Source: Actinomycetota bacterium
GTDB lineage: Bacteria > Actinomycetota > Thermoleophilia > Gaiellales > Gaiellaceae
Assembly: GCA_013811645.1 (NCBI GenBank)
Contig: JACCUU010000154.1
Location: forward strand, 1-15,939
DNA: 15,939 nt
Direction: 5' to 3'
Translations under genes and position numbers: made by a program
Notes under the pieces: model-generated
Seen by the model: the letters and a program-made list of their open reading frames with translations, nothing else
Told to the model about the DNA's origin: nothing
Database searches by the model: none
Part shown: positions 1 to 6,892 of the stretch, in pieces
Position numbering within the stretch: the first letter of the stretch is position 1
How the letters are laid out: the number at the start of each line of letters is the position of its first letter

Positions 1-1
1 G

Positions 2-262
2 CTCGCGGACATCGCGAAGAAAGAAGGAACGTCCGTCGACGGTCTCGTTCAGGCGATGGTCGACGCGGCAAGGAAGGAGCTCGACGCAGCGGTTGCGGCC
101 GGTCGCCTGACCGAAGAGCGCGCCGACATGATCGAGCAGAACCTCGAAGAGCGCACGACGGATCTCGTCAACGGCGAGCTTCGTCGAAGCCGGTTTGGGG
201 CAGATCGAGGCTTTGGCCGCCCCCACGGCGACTCGCCGCCGTTCGGCGGCCCCCGCTCCTGA
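2..262 (+). CDS. 3' end of a helical-repeat protein (partial)
   Basis: The reading frame is open from the left edge and ends with TGA at 260-262, so only the C-terminal 86 residues are visible. They read LADIAKKEGTSVDGLVQAMV..., then a charged helical stretch (LDAAVAAGRLTEERADMIEQ), and end in an Arg/Gly/Pro-rich tail. The pattern 'LA.IA...G.SVDGL..A...A....LD.AV.AG.LT...AD' recurs in secreted or membrane-linked actinobacterial proteins of unknown function, where it occurs as a roughly 50-residue helical unit. That family link is from memory and no function can be given. The missing N-terminus would show whether there is a signal peptide. A stem-loop 114 nt downstream may end its transcript. 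Confidence 0.7.
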   Translation, partial: LADIAKKEGTSVDGLVQAMVDAARKELDAAVAAGRLTEERADMIEQNLEERTTDLVNGELRRSRFGADRGFGRPHGDSPPFGGPRS

Positions 263-312
263 CTTCCGCCCACCCATGTGGAGGATGGTATCCCCGCACG
301 GGTGGCGTACCT

Positions 313-339
313 CGTTCGAGGGATTGCATCCCCCGAACG
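313..339 (-). terminator. Second stem-loop between convergent genes, possible terminator for the leftward transcript
   Basis: Positions 313-323 pair with 329-339 around a 5-nt loop. The one irregular pair, 319/333, is A-C in rightward RNA but U-G in leftward RNA, so this hairpin is fully paired only in the leftward transcript, which would come from the thioesterase operon ending at 433. There is no U-tract after it, so its role as a terminator is only inferred from position. Confidence 0.4.
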
Positions 340-375
340 TGTGACTAAAGAGAGGAGTGGGGAGAGGGAAGGGGA

Positions 376-405
376 CCGCGCGCTCGCCTTCGGGCGGGCG
401 CGCGG
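376..405 (+). terminator. Stem-loop with UUCG tetraloop, likely terminator for the rightward transcript
   Basis: Positions 376-388 pair with 393-405 to give a 13-bp GC-rich stem closed by the stable C(UUCG)G tetraloop at 389-392. The single irregular pair, 384/397, is U-G in rightward RNA but A-C in leftward RNA, so the hairpin fits the rightward transcript best. It is followed by a pyrimidine-rich, moderately U-rich run at 407-417. It lies between the convergent genes ending at 262 and 433. Confidence 0.6.
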
Positions 406-432
406 CATTTCTCTCCCTGCCGTGCTACCGGG

Positions 433-930
433 TCACGCCGCGAGATCGTCGCCCTCGAACGCCCGGACGGCGAAGCGAATCGCCTCGGGAATCGGTACGG
501 GCTTTCGCTCGCCGAGATCCACCAAGACGACCGTGAGCTCGGCCGTGACCATCAACTCCTCCTCGGGAAGGAGATAGGCGGCGCACTGGTACGTCATGCT
601 CGTCGTGCCAATGCGGCTGACTCGCACGAACGCTTCGATCAGATCGTCGAAGCGCGCGGGAGCGTGGTACTCGACCTGCAAGGCGCGCATGACCAAGTCG
701 CCGCCTTCCTGCGAGAACGGCGCCTTCGCGAGATGACGGTGGTATTCGGTACGGGCGTGATCGAAGTAGGGGAGGTAGCGGCCGTAGTAGACGATGCCCT
801 GCGCGTCCGTGTCCGAGAACCAGACGCGGGCCAGGGCCGAGTATTTGAACGGTGGCCTGCGATCGGTTACGCGTCCGAGCTCGGCCCGATCGCCGGGATT
901 AGGCACGGATGAGCGCGAGAACCTCGTCAC
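433..930 (-). CDS. Acyl-CoA thioesterase, YbgC/4-hydroxybenzoyl-CoA thioesterase (4HBT) hot-dog fold
   Basis: This 165-aa protein carries the family signature VWFSDTDAQGIVYYGRYLPY at about 36-55, in which Asp42 aligns with the catalytic aspartate of 4HBT enzymes, followed by the helix residues FDHARTEY. Such cytosolic enzymes hydrolyse acyl-CoA thioesters; the acyl substrate cannot be read from sequence. The GTG start at 930 is preceded at six nt by a perfect GGAGG, a clear Shine-Dalgarno that lies inside the end of the phosphomutase gene. The two genes overlap by 32 bp and are surely cotranscribed. The first ~27 residues precede the conserved domain. A GTG at 906 is an alternative start, but it lacks so good a ribosome-binding site. 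TGA stop at 433-435. Confidence 0.9.
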   Translation of the reverse strand: MTRFSRSSVPNPGDRAELGRVTDRRPPFKYSALARVWFSDTDAQGIVYYGRYLPYFDHARTEYHRHLAKAPFSQEGGDLVMRALQVEYHAPARFDDLIEAFVRVSRIGTTSMTYQCAAYLLPEEELMVTAELTVVLVDLGERKPVPIPEAIRFAVRAFEGDDLAA

Positions 931-2245
931 GTTTTTCCTCCATCAAGCTCTGATCGAGTGCTTCCAGGTTGAGCCGCAGCAGCGGCTCGGTGTTCGAGGG
1001 CCGCACGTTGAAGTGCCATTCGTCGAAGTCGACCGACAGCCCGTCGAGATGCGAGACGAAGCCCCCTTCCGCGAAGTAGCGCTCTTTCAGCTCCTGGAGC
1101 TTCAGTGGGACGTCCGCGACGGGAGTGTTGATCTCGCCCGTGAGGAAGAAGCGCTCACGGAAAGGCGCGAGGAGCTCCGACAGCGTCTTCCCCCGGCGTG
1201 AGAGGAGATCGACCATGAGCAGGAAGGGAACGACCCCCGAATCTGCCTGGGAGAAGTCCCGGAAGTAGTAATGCGCCGAGACCTCCCCGCCGAAAGCCGC
1301 GCCCTCCTTGCGCATGCGCTGCTTGATGAACGCGTGCCCCACGCGATTGACGAGCGGGATGCCACCGGCGCGCTCGATCGTCTCGGGCACGGCCCGGCTC
1401 GCGCGGACGTCGTAGATGACTTTCGCGCCCGGCTCGCGCTCGAGCACGCTCTCGGCGAGCAGTGCGGTGACGAAATCTCCGGGAACGAACTGACCGGTAT
1501 CGTCGACGAAGAAGCAGCGGTCCGCGTCTCCGTCGTAGGCGACCCCGAGCGCAGCACCTTCCTCCAGCGTCTTCGCGACGATGAACTCGCGGTTCTCCGG
1601 GAGAAGCGGATTCGGTTCGTGGTTCGGAAACGTCCCGTCCGGCTCGAAGAAGCAGCGAACGACGTCGAGCTGCGGAAGCCGTTCGAGCACCGGCGGAAGC
1701 ATCGCTCCGGCCATGCCGTTGGCGGCGTCGACGACCACTCGGAGCGGGCGAATCGACTCCGGGGCGACGAAGGACAGCACCTTCTCCACGAAGCCCGGCC
1801 ACACATCCTCCTCGCGCACGGCGCCGCGTCTCTGCACGTGGCCGAACCCTTCGAGGGCACGGGCGCGGATCTCCGCCAAACCGGAGTCGCCGCCGACCGG
1901 CAGCGCGCCCCGACGCACGATCTTCATTCCCGTGTACTCCTTCGGGTTGTGCGACGCCGTGATGCAAGCCCCGCCGTCGAGACCGAGCTCGACGACCGCG
2001 AAGTAGACCATCTCCGTGCCGACGAGACCGATGTCGAGCACATCCGCCCCGGCGTCAGCGGCGCCCTCGACGAACGCGGCAGCCATCGCGGGAGAGGACA
2101 GACGCATGTCCCGGCCGACGGCGATCGCACGAGGCTCGAAGTGCTCGACGTACGCACGACCGACGAGGTATGCGCCGTCCTCGTCGAGCTCGTCGCGATA
2201 GAGCCCACGAATGTCGTACGCCTTGAAGACGGCGGGATCGAGCAC
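899..2245 (-). CDS. manB: Phosphomannomutase/phosphoglucomutase (alpha-D-phosphohexomutase family)
   Basis: A 448-aa cytosolic enzyme that interconverts hexose 6- and 1-phosphates (mannose and/or glucose), supplying sugar-1-phosphates for nucleotide sugars and glycans. All four family signatures are present: the N-terminal FKAYDIRG, the phosphoserine loop TASHNP at 96-101 (Ser98), the Mg-binding DGDADR at 238-243, and the phosphate-binding RPSNTEP at 415-421. The sugar-specificity loop is GGEVSAH at 319-325, where the more usual form is GGExSGH. The GGEVS core favours the PMM/PGM branch over phosphoglucosamine mutase. The length is normal for ManB/AlgC. The GTG start is chosen because the conserved N-terminus begins at once and a TAGCAT -10 box lies six nt upstream. 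The gene is divergent from the cyclase gene and is first in an operon with the thioesterase. Confidence 0.93.
   Translation of the reverse strand: MLDPAVFKAYDIRGLYRDELDEDGAYLVGRAYVEHFEPRAIAVGRDMRLSSPAMAAAFVEGAADAGADVLDIGLVGTEMVYFAVVELGLDGGACITASHNPKEYTGMKIVRRGALPVGGDSGLAEIRARALEGFGHVQRRGAVREEDVWPGFVEKVLSFVAPESIRPLRVVVDAANGMAGAMLPPVLERLPQLDVVRCFFEPDGTFPNHEPNPLLPENREFIVAKTLEEGAALGVAYDGDADRCFFVDDTGQFVPGDFVTALLAESVLEREPGAKVIYDVRASRAVPETIERAGGIPLVNRVGHAFIKQRMRKEGAAFGGEVSAHYYFRDFSQADSGVVPFLLMVDLLSRRGKTLSELLAPFRERFFLTGEINTPVADVPLKLQELKERYFAEGGFVSHLDGLSVDFDEWHFNVRPSNTEPLLRLNLEALDQSLMEEKRDEVLALIRA
937..941 (-). promoter_or_regulatory. Shine-Dalgarno GGAGG for the thioesterase gene
   Basis: The minus strand reads GGAGG, then AAAAAC, then GTG at 930. 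The site sits within the last codons of the phosphomutase gene and decides the thioesterase start. It is notable because most transcription units here appear leaderless, with no ribosome-binding site. Confidence 0.8.
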
Positions 2246-2251
2246 AGGAGG

Positions 2252-2257
2252 ATGCTA
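2252..2257 (-). promoter_or_regulatory. -10 element TAGCAT, leaderless promoter of the phosphomutase operon
   Basis: The minus strand reads CACTAGCAT, six nt (CCTCCT), then the GTG start. The same CACTAGCAT-N6-GTG layout precedes the endonuclease IV-like gene. Transcription would begin at or next to the start codon. No clear -35 was seen. Confidence 0.6.
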
Positions 2258-2309
2258 GTGCCGTGAACCGGAGCGTCCGCGGAATGACCGCCGCCCCCGC
2301 TTTCGTTTC

Positions 2310-2315
2310 TACACT
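2310..2315 (+). promoter_or_regulatory. -10 element TACACT, leaderless promoter of the cyclase-ATPase gene
   Basis: TACACT is followed by six nt (TACGTC) and the ATG at 2322, with no Shine-Dalgarno. A weak -35-like ATGACC at 2284-2289 has a long 20-nt spacer. The 76-bp gap also holds the divergent phosphomutase promoter. Confidence 0.6.
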
Positions 2316-2321
2316 TACGTC

Positions 2322-5285
2322 ATGGAACGAAAGCTCGCCACCGTCCTGTTCATCGATCTCGTGAACTCCACAGGTCTGGTCACCGGCTCGGATCCGGAGG
2401 TCGTTCGGCGCCGTGTGAACCTGTTCTTCGACAAGGTCTCCCATTGCGTCACGCTGCACGGGGGGATCGTGGAGAAGTTCGCGGGCGACGCGGTGCTGGC
2501 GGCGTTCGGCGTCCCGCAGGCGCACGAGGACGATGCCGAGCGAGCCGCCCGCGCCTCGCTCGCAATGCTCCACGCCGTTGGAGACCTGGGGCTCGAGGCG
2601 AGGATCGGCATCGAGGCCGGCGAGCTCGTCGTCGAGGACTCCGAGTCCACCTTCGCCACCGGCGAGGCCGTGAACCTGGCGGCGCGCCTGCAGCAGGCAG
2701 CGAGACCGGGCGAGATCCTCATCGGGCCGACCGCGTACCGCCTCGCAGGAGCAAGCCTGGTAGTCGAGGATGCCGGCCCGCTCGAGCTGAAGGGTATGAG
2801 TTCTGCGCTGCGGGCCTGGCGTCTAGTAGACGCGGTCGACGGTCCCGCGCGGTCGAAGGGGCCGCGCGCTCCGCTCGTCGGGCGCGAGGCCGAGCTCGAG
2901 CTCCTCGAGAACACCTTCGCGCGCACCGTGCGCGACGGGCGCGCGCACCTGTTCACCATCTTCGGCGAACCGGGAGTCGGAAAGAGCCGCCTAGCCCGGG
3001 AGTTCGTGGACGGACTCGAGCGCGCCAGCGTCCTCTCCGGACGCTGCCTCCCCTACGGCGAGGGCGTGACCTACTGGCCGCTCGCCGAGATGATCAAGGC
3101 TGCAGCGGGAATCTCGGACGACGACCCGCTCGAGGAGGCATTCGCGAAGCTCCGCGAGTGCTGCGAGGAAGAGACCGTCGCCGACGTCCTCGGCCTCGCC
3201 TCCGGAATGCTCGAAGCGCTCGAGGGCGAGCGGAGCTCGCAGGAGATTGCCTGGGCCGCGCGCGAGGTCATGGTGACGCTCGCCGAGGTGCAACCGCTCG
3301 TGCTGTTCTTCGAGGACATCCACTGGGCCGAGGAGCCCCTACTTGAGCTGATAGAGCATCTCGCCGACTGGGTGCGCGCGCCGCTCCTCGTCATCTGCCT
3401 CGCACGACCCGAGCTCCTCGACCAGCGGCCGAACTGGGGTGGGGGACGGGTACGTTCGACCGCGATCGAGCTCGAGCCGCTGTCGGAAGAGGAGAGCGCG
3501 CTCCTCGTCGAGAAGCTTCTGTCCCAGCTCGCAGGAGCATCGGGCGAGCCGATGAGAGCGCCGTCCAAGGAAGTGCTGGAGCGTGCGGAGGGCAACCCCT
3601 TGTTCGTCGAGGAGACGATTCGCATGCTCGTGGAGAGCGGGGCGGGAAACGGCGAGCCGGATCGGATACCGGACACGCTGCAGGCGCTGATCGCCGCACG
3701 CATCGACCATCTACCGCCGGCCGGCAAACGGCTGCTACAGCGCGCTTCGGTCGTCGGTCGGGTGTTCTGGAAGGGCGCACTCGAGCACCTCTCGCCGGAT
3801 GTCGAGGACATCGAGGCGTTGCTCGAAGACCTTCAACAGCGGGAGTTCGTCTTGCGTGAGCCGCGCTCCTCGATCTCGGGCGAACCTGCCTACCGCTTCA
3901 AGCACCTCCTCATCCGCGAAGTCGCCTATACGGGGCTAGCGAAGCTCGCCCGCGCGCAATATCACGCTCGCTTCGCCGAATGGCTCGCCGATCGAACCGG
4001 CGAGGAGCTCCTCGAGATTCGCGCCTACCACCTCGATCAGGCCGTCGAATTCCTGACCGAGCTCGAGGGCGCGCCACCCGAGGAGCTCGCGCAAGAGGCG
4101 GGAAGCGCTCTCGTGAAAGCCGCGAAACGGGCAATCGCACGTGAGGCGTACCCGACCGCCCGCAGGCTTGGGCTCCGCGCGCTCGAGCTTCGTCCGACGC
4201 TCGGAGCTCGCTATGTCGCGGCGCGAGCGGCCTGGCGCCTGCAGGACTGGGCGGCCGTCGAGGTGGAGATGGCGAAGGTCCGGGATCAGGCGCATGAGCA
4301 GGAAGAGCCGGTGATCGAGGCGCTTGCGCTCACGGCGCTCGGGGAGGCCATGCTCAAGCGGAACGGTGACTGCACGGAGGCGAAGGCGATCGTCGACAAC
4401 GCCCTCGAGCTCTTGACGGGAAAGGATGACCCAGTTGCCCATTTCGACGCCCTCACCGTCCGGGCGACGGCCGCCGGCTGGCTCGGCGAGATGGAGGACA
4501 CCGTCCGGTACATGGAGCGGGCGTACGTGATCGCGCTCGATGCCGGCCGCAAGGATCTGCAGACGCTCGCGGCGCAGGCGCTCGCCCAGACACACATTCT
4601 GCGACTCGAGCTGGACGAGGCAGAGTTGCTGCTCACACGCGCTCTCGAGCTCGCGGGTGAGAGCGGGAGCGTGCGCGCGCGGGTAGGCGCCACCCTCTCG
4701 TACGGCTGGTTCTTGACCCTGAAAGGGGAGCTCGACGCTGCAGAGACGCTCTTCGAGGAGGTACGTGCAAGCTCGGTTGAGCTCGGTGTCGAGCCTGCGG
4801 TCGCAGCCGCTCTCGCGAAGCTGGGTTGGATCGCTCGCTTGAAGGGGGACCTGAAGCGCGCCGAGAAGCTCATGCGAGAGGCGGTCCGGATCACGGAGAC
4901 TCGCGGCGATCTCGGCGTGCTCCCCGACCAGCAGGCGGCGCTCGCCGAGACGCTGGCCGATCTCGGGAAGGTCGACGAGGCCGAGCGGCTTGCCCTCGAA
5001 GCTCGATCGAATGCCGGAGTACGAGACACGAGCGCAACTGTCGCGGCGGCGACGGCGCTTGCCGCCGTACGGGCGGCACAGGGTCGCGGGGACGAGGCGG
5101 AGGTGCTCCTCGATGCAGCTCTCGAGGTCGCGCGCGAGGGTGACTTCAAGGTGTTCGAGCTCGAGCCGCTCACGCGCATGATCGACCTCCAGCGCACGGC
5201 CGGGCAAGACGGCGATGCGACCGTCTACGAAGCGCGCTTGGCCGAGCTCACGCCGATGCCTTCGAGCACCGCACGGATCGCCTGA
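2322..5285 (+). CDS. Class III adenylate cyclase - AAA/STAND ATPase - TPR signalling protein
   Basis: A 987-aa multidomain protein with no visible signal peptide or membrane segment. Residues 1-170 form a class III nucleotide cyclase domain: metal-binding Asp12 (FIDLVNST) and Asp56 (EKFAGDAVLA), adenine-selecting Lys52, and Asn118/Arg122 in GEAVNLAARL. The usual Asp/Thr before VN is Glu115. Residues ~183-470 are an ATPase with Walker A GEPGVGKS at 215-222 and Walker B LVLFFEDIHW around Glu331/Asp332. A winged-helix-like linker runs to ~590, then TPR-type alpha-helical repeats continue to the C-terminus. Such proteins are common and often abundant in actinobacteria; ligands and targets are mostly unknown. 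There is no recognisable C-terminal DNA-binding domain. Whether it makes cAMP in vivo is uncertain. Its last 61 bp overlap the convergent endonuclease IV-like gene. Confidence 0.9.
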   Translation: MERKLATVLFIDLVNSTGLVTGSDPEVVRRRVNLFFDKVSHCVTLHGGIVEKFAGDAVLAAFGVPQAHEDDAERAARASLAMLHAVGDLGLEARIGIEAGELVVEDSESTFATGEAVNLAARLQQAARPGEILIGPTAYRLAGASLVVEDAGPLELKGMSSALRAWRLVDAVDGPARSKGPRAPLVGREAELELLENTFARTVRDGRAHLFTIFGEPGVGKSRLAREFVDGLERASVLSGRCLPYGEGVTYWPLAEMIKAAAGISDDDPLEEAFAKLRECCEEETVADVLGLASGMLEALEGERSSQEIAWAAREVMVTLAEVQPLVLFFEDIHWAEEPLLELIEHLADWVRAPLLVICLARPELLDQRPNWGGGRVRSTAIELEPLSEEESALLVEKLLSQLAGASGEPMRAPSKEVLERAEGNPLFVEETIRMLVESGAGNGEPDRIPDTLQALIAARIDHLPPAGKRLLQRASVVGRVFWKGALEHLSPDVEDIEALLEDLQQREFVLREPRSSISGEPAYRFKHLLIREVAYTGLAKLARAQYHARFAEWLADRTGEELLEIRAYHLDQAVEFLTELEGAPPEELAQEAGSALVKAAKRAIAREAYPTARRLGLRALELRPTLGARYVAARAAWRLQDWAAVEVEMAKVRDQAHEQEEPVIEALALTALGEAMLKRNGDCTEAKAIVDNALELLTGKDDPVAHFDALTVRATAAGWLGEMEDTVRYMERAYVIALDAGRKDLQTLAAQALAQTHILRLELDEAELLLTRALELAGESGSVRARVGATLSYGWFLTLKGELDAAETLFEEVRASSVELGVEPAVAAALAKLGWIARLKGDLKRAEKLMREAVRITETRGDLGVLPDQQAALAETLADLGKVDEAERLALEARSNAGVRDTSATVAAATALAAVRAAQGRGDEAEVLLDAALEVAREGDFKVFELEPLTRMIDLQRTAGQDGDATVYEARLAELTPMPSSTARIA

Positions 5286-6073
5286 CTCGACCGCTCGTCC
5301 GGCGACTCGGAGATCACCGTCGCCTGACGGTCGAACGCGTCGAGCGCGTCACGCAGCGGATCAGCGCGCAGCGTCCCTTCGCCGTACGGAAGGTGCTTCG
5401 TCTCATTGCGATTCGCGAAGGCGATGTCCGAGAAGTGGATGTGAAACGGCGCTTCGGGCTCGAGAACCGCGTCGACCGCGCGAAGCGCCTCTGTGAACGC
5501 CTCAGCGGCGAGAAATGCGCCGTCGCTCGTCGCGTGCATGTGCGCGAAGTCGAGTACCGGTCGCACCCAGGCCGTCCGTCGCGAGATCTCGATGACGTCG
5601 TCGAGCGAACCGAGATCGCGCACGCGCCCCATCACCTCGACGCCGAACGTCACCGCGCGATCCTTGCCTTCGAGCCGTTCCCGAAGCGTCCCGAGCTGTT
5701 CGACGACCGCGTCGAGCGCGTCCTCCCGGCTTCGGCCGAGTAGGAATCCCGGGTGGAAGACCACAAGCTCGGCCCCGCAGGCCATGGCGATCCCGGCGCT
5801 TCGGTCGAGCGCTCCCACCGCCGAGGTGAACTTGCGCCCGCTCGCCTCCAGGTGACCCATGAAGCCGAAGAGCGGCGCATGCACCGAGAGCGCGATGTCG
5901 TGCTCTCGGGCGAGCTCACCGAGTCGCTCCGCGAACGGATAGTCCATCCAGAAGCCGCTCTCGAAGTCGATCTCGCACGCGGTGTAGCCGCGTGCGAGGA
6001 GGATGTCGAGCGCCTCCTCGGGTGACTCGCGCGAGGGAAAGCGAGCCGGGCCGACGCGGATCCTCGTGGACAC
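5225..6073 (-). CDS. Endonuclease IV-like / sugar-phosphate isomerase-epimerase TIM barrel protein
   Basis: This 282-aa protein has the AP endonuclease family 2 TIM-barrel pattern and a nearly complete endonuclease IV metal set: His65 (SVHAPL), His107 (VVFHPG), Glu146 (GVEVMG), Asp175/His178 (PVLDFAHMH), His213 (FHIHFSD), His227 (KHLPYGEG) and Glu256 (ISESP). Endonuclease IV cuts DNA at abasic sites using three zinc ions. The ligand that is Asp in the D-x-H motif of E. coli Nfo is Thr225 here, so it may instead be a sugar isomerase/epimerase of the same superfamily. The KHLPYGEG loop favours the nuclease-like branch. Its GTG start lies six nt after TAGCAT. The 3' end overlaps the cyclase gene by 61 bp on the opposite strand. 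Confidence 0.85.
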   Translation of the reverse strand: MSTRIRVGPARFPSRESPEEALDILLARGYTACEIDFESGFWMDYPFAERLGELAREHDIALSVHAPLFGFMGHLEASGRKFTSAVGALDRSAGIAMACGAELVVFHPGFLLGRSREDALDAVVEQLGTLRERLEGKDRAVTFGVEVMGRVRDLGSLDDVIEISRRTAWVRPVLDFAHMHATSDGAFLAAEAFTEALRAVDAVLEPEAPFHIHFSDIAFANRNETKHLPYGEGTLRADPLRDALDAFDRQATVISESPDERSSQAIRAVLEGIGVSSAKRAS

Positions 6074-6079
6074 GCCTTC

Positions 6080-6085
6080 ATGCTA
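6080..6085 (-). promoter_or_regulatory. -10 element TAGCAT, leaderless promoter of the endonuclease IV-like gene
   Basis: The minus strand reads CACTAGCAT, six nt (GAAGGC), then GTG at 6073. The 9-nt core is identical to that of the phosphomutase promoter at 2252-2257. Confidence 0.6.
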
Positions 6086-6111
6086 GTGGTCGATGTGATT
6101 GGCTCTCGGGC

Positions 6112-6540
6112 GTGAAGGCCACGATGCTCCTTGCCGACTACGCGGTCGTCTCGGACGGCAAGCTCACGATCGTCGGGGGAGGCTGGTCGCAAACGGGTCC
6201 CGAGCCCGCGTCCTTCGGCATCGGCCTGCTGATCCAGGTGCCGTGGGATCAGGCGAACACGTTGCACGTGTTCGCGGTGGAGCTCGTCGACTCGGACGGG
6301 GCGGAGGTCGTTCTCGAGACTGACGACGAGGACAACGAGCAGTCGGTCGCGTTCGGAGGGGAGTTCGAGGTCGGGCGGCCCCCCGGTCTCAAGCCCGGAA
6401 CGCCTCTCGACTTCCCGGTGGCGGTGAATTCGACGCCGCTTCCGCTCGAGCCCGGACGCTACGAGTGGCGCCTGACGATCGACGACAAGTCCCGCGAGGA
6501 CTGGACACTTCCCTTCACGATGCGGGGTGAGGAGGTCTAA
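6112..6540 (+). CDS. DUF6941-like protein of unknown function
   Basis: A 142-aa soluble protein that begins VKATMLLADYAVVSDGKLTI and continues with GGGW, a pattern I associate with actinobacterial DUF6941 proteins; the name is from memory. It looks beta-rich with an acidic middle (DDEDNE), and its C-terminal part (PGRYEWRLTIDD) resembles a small beta-sandwich. There is no signal peptide or membrane segment and no catalytic motif. The frame is open further upstream, to 5992, but that would overlap the divergent gene. GTG at 6112 starts the conserved block, and ATG at 6124 is a possible alternative. No clear -10 or Shine-Dalgarno was found. It ends in TAA, 48 bp before the next gene. Confidence 0.8.
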   Translation: MKATMLLADYAVVSDGKLTIVGGGWSQTGPEPASFGIGLLIQVPWDQANTLHVFAVELVDSDGAEVVLETDDEDNEQSVAFGGEFEVGRPPGLKPGTPLDFPVAVNSTPLPLEPGRYEWRLTIDDKSREDWTLPFTMRGEEV

Positions 6541-6576
6541 CGAGGCTAGGGGCGTCATTCCGTCCGACCACCTGCG

Positions 6577-6582
6577 TACGCT
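6577..6582 (+). promoter_or_regulatory. -10 element TACGCT, leaderless promoter of the 85-aa protein gene
   Basis: TACGCT is followed by six nt (CGAAAC) and the GTG start at 6589. The geometry matches the other leaderless promoters in the window and supports both the start and the reality of this small gene. Confidence 0.55.
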
Positions 6583-6588
6583 CGAAAC

Positions 6589-6846
6589 GTGTCCAGAGAG
6601 CCCTCTCGTATCGATCTGCTCGAGCTCGACATCGACCTTCGCATCTCGGATCTCTGGCGCGAGGCGGTCGACGTGTCCGAATGGAATCTCGAGGTCGTTG
6701 CCGCGTTCATCCGCGCGGCGTACGGCAAGGGCTACTGCGATGCGCTGACCGAGGAACTCCCCGGTGAGCTCTGCATGGAGCACGGCTACCGTCTGCCGGA
6801 ACGCCACGCTCCGACGTCTGCCTGGTCCGAGCGCGACGCCGCGTAA
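6589..6846 (+). CDS. Small conserved-looking hypothetical protein, 85 aa
   Basis: I do not recognise this protein. It is acidic and probably helical: an N-terminal LELDIDLRISDLWREA segment, a central helix EVVAAFIRAAYGKGYCDAL, then GELCMEHGYRLPER and a short disordered tail. The two Cys and one His (C50, C61, H64 by my count) are too few for a convincing zinc finger. Support for a real gene comes from the TACGCT-N6-GTG promoter geometry, the TAA stop and a start just after the DUF6941 gene. It lies 46 bp before ccmE, which has its own promoter, so no functional link to cytochrome c maturation can be claimed. Confidence 0.7.
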   Translation: MSREPSRIDLLELDIDLRISDLWREAVDVSEWNLEVVAAFIRAAYGKGYCDALTEELPGELCMEHGYRLPERHAPTSAWSERDAA

Positions 6847-6880
6847 GCGCTTGTTCACCGGGTTTCGCCTCCGCTCGGGC

Positions 6881-6886
6881 TAGACT
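6881..6886 (+). promoter_or_regulatory. -10 element TAGACT, leaderless promoter of the ccm operon
   Basis: TAGACT is followed by six nt (TCTCTC) and the GTG start of ccmE at 6893. No Shine-Dalgarno is present. A TTGTTC at 6851 is too far upstream to be a normal -35. Confidence 0.6.
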
Positions 6887-6892
6887 TCTCTC

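Noticed and set aside
1271..2266. Plus-strand open frame opposite the phosphomutase
   Set aside because: The opposite strand carries all phosphohexomutase motifs; this translation carries none.
3936..5207. Minus-strand open frame of 423 codons within the cyclase-ATPase-TPR gene
   Set aside because: Antisense shadow of the helical TPR region, with no recognisable motif and a charged, repetitive composition.
6500..6510. TGGACAC copy within the DUF6941-like gene
   Set aside because: A single copy inside coding sequence, with no partner half-site nearby, is expected by chance in this GC-rich DNA.
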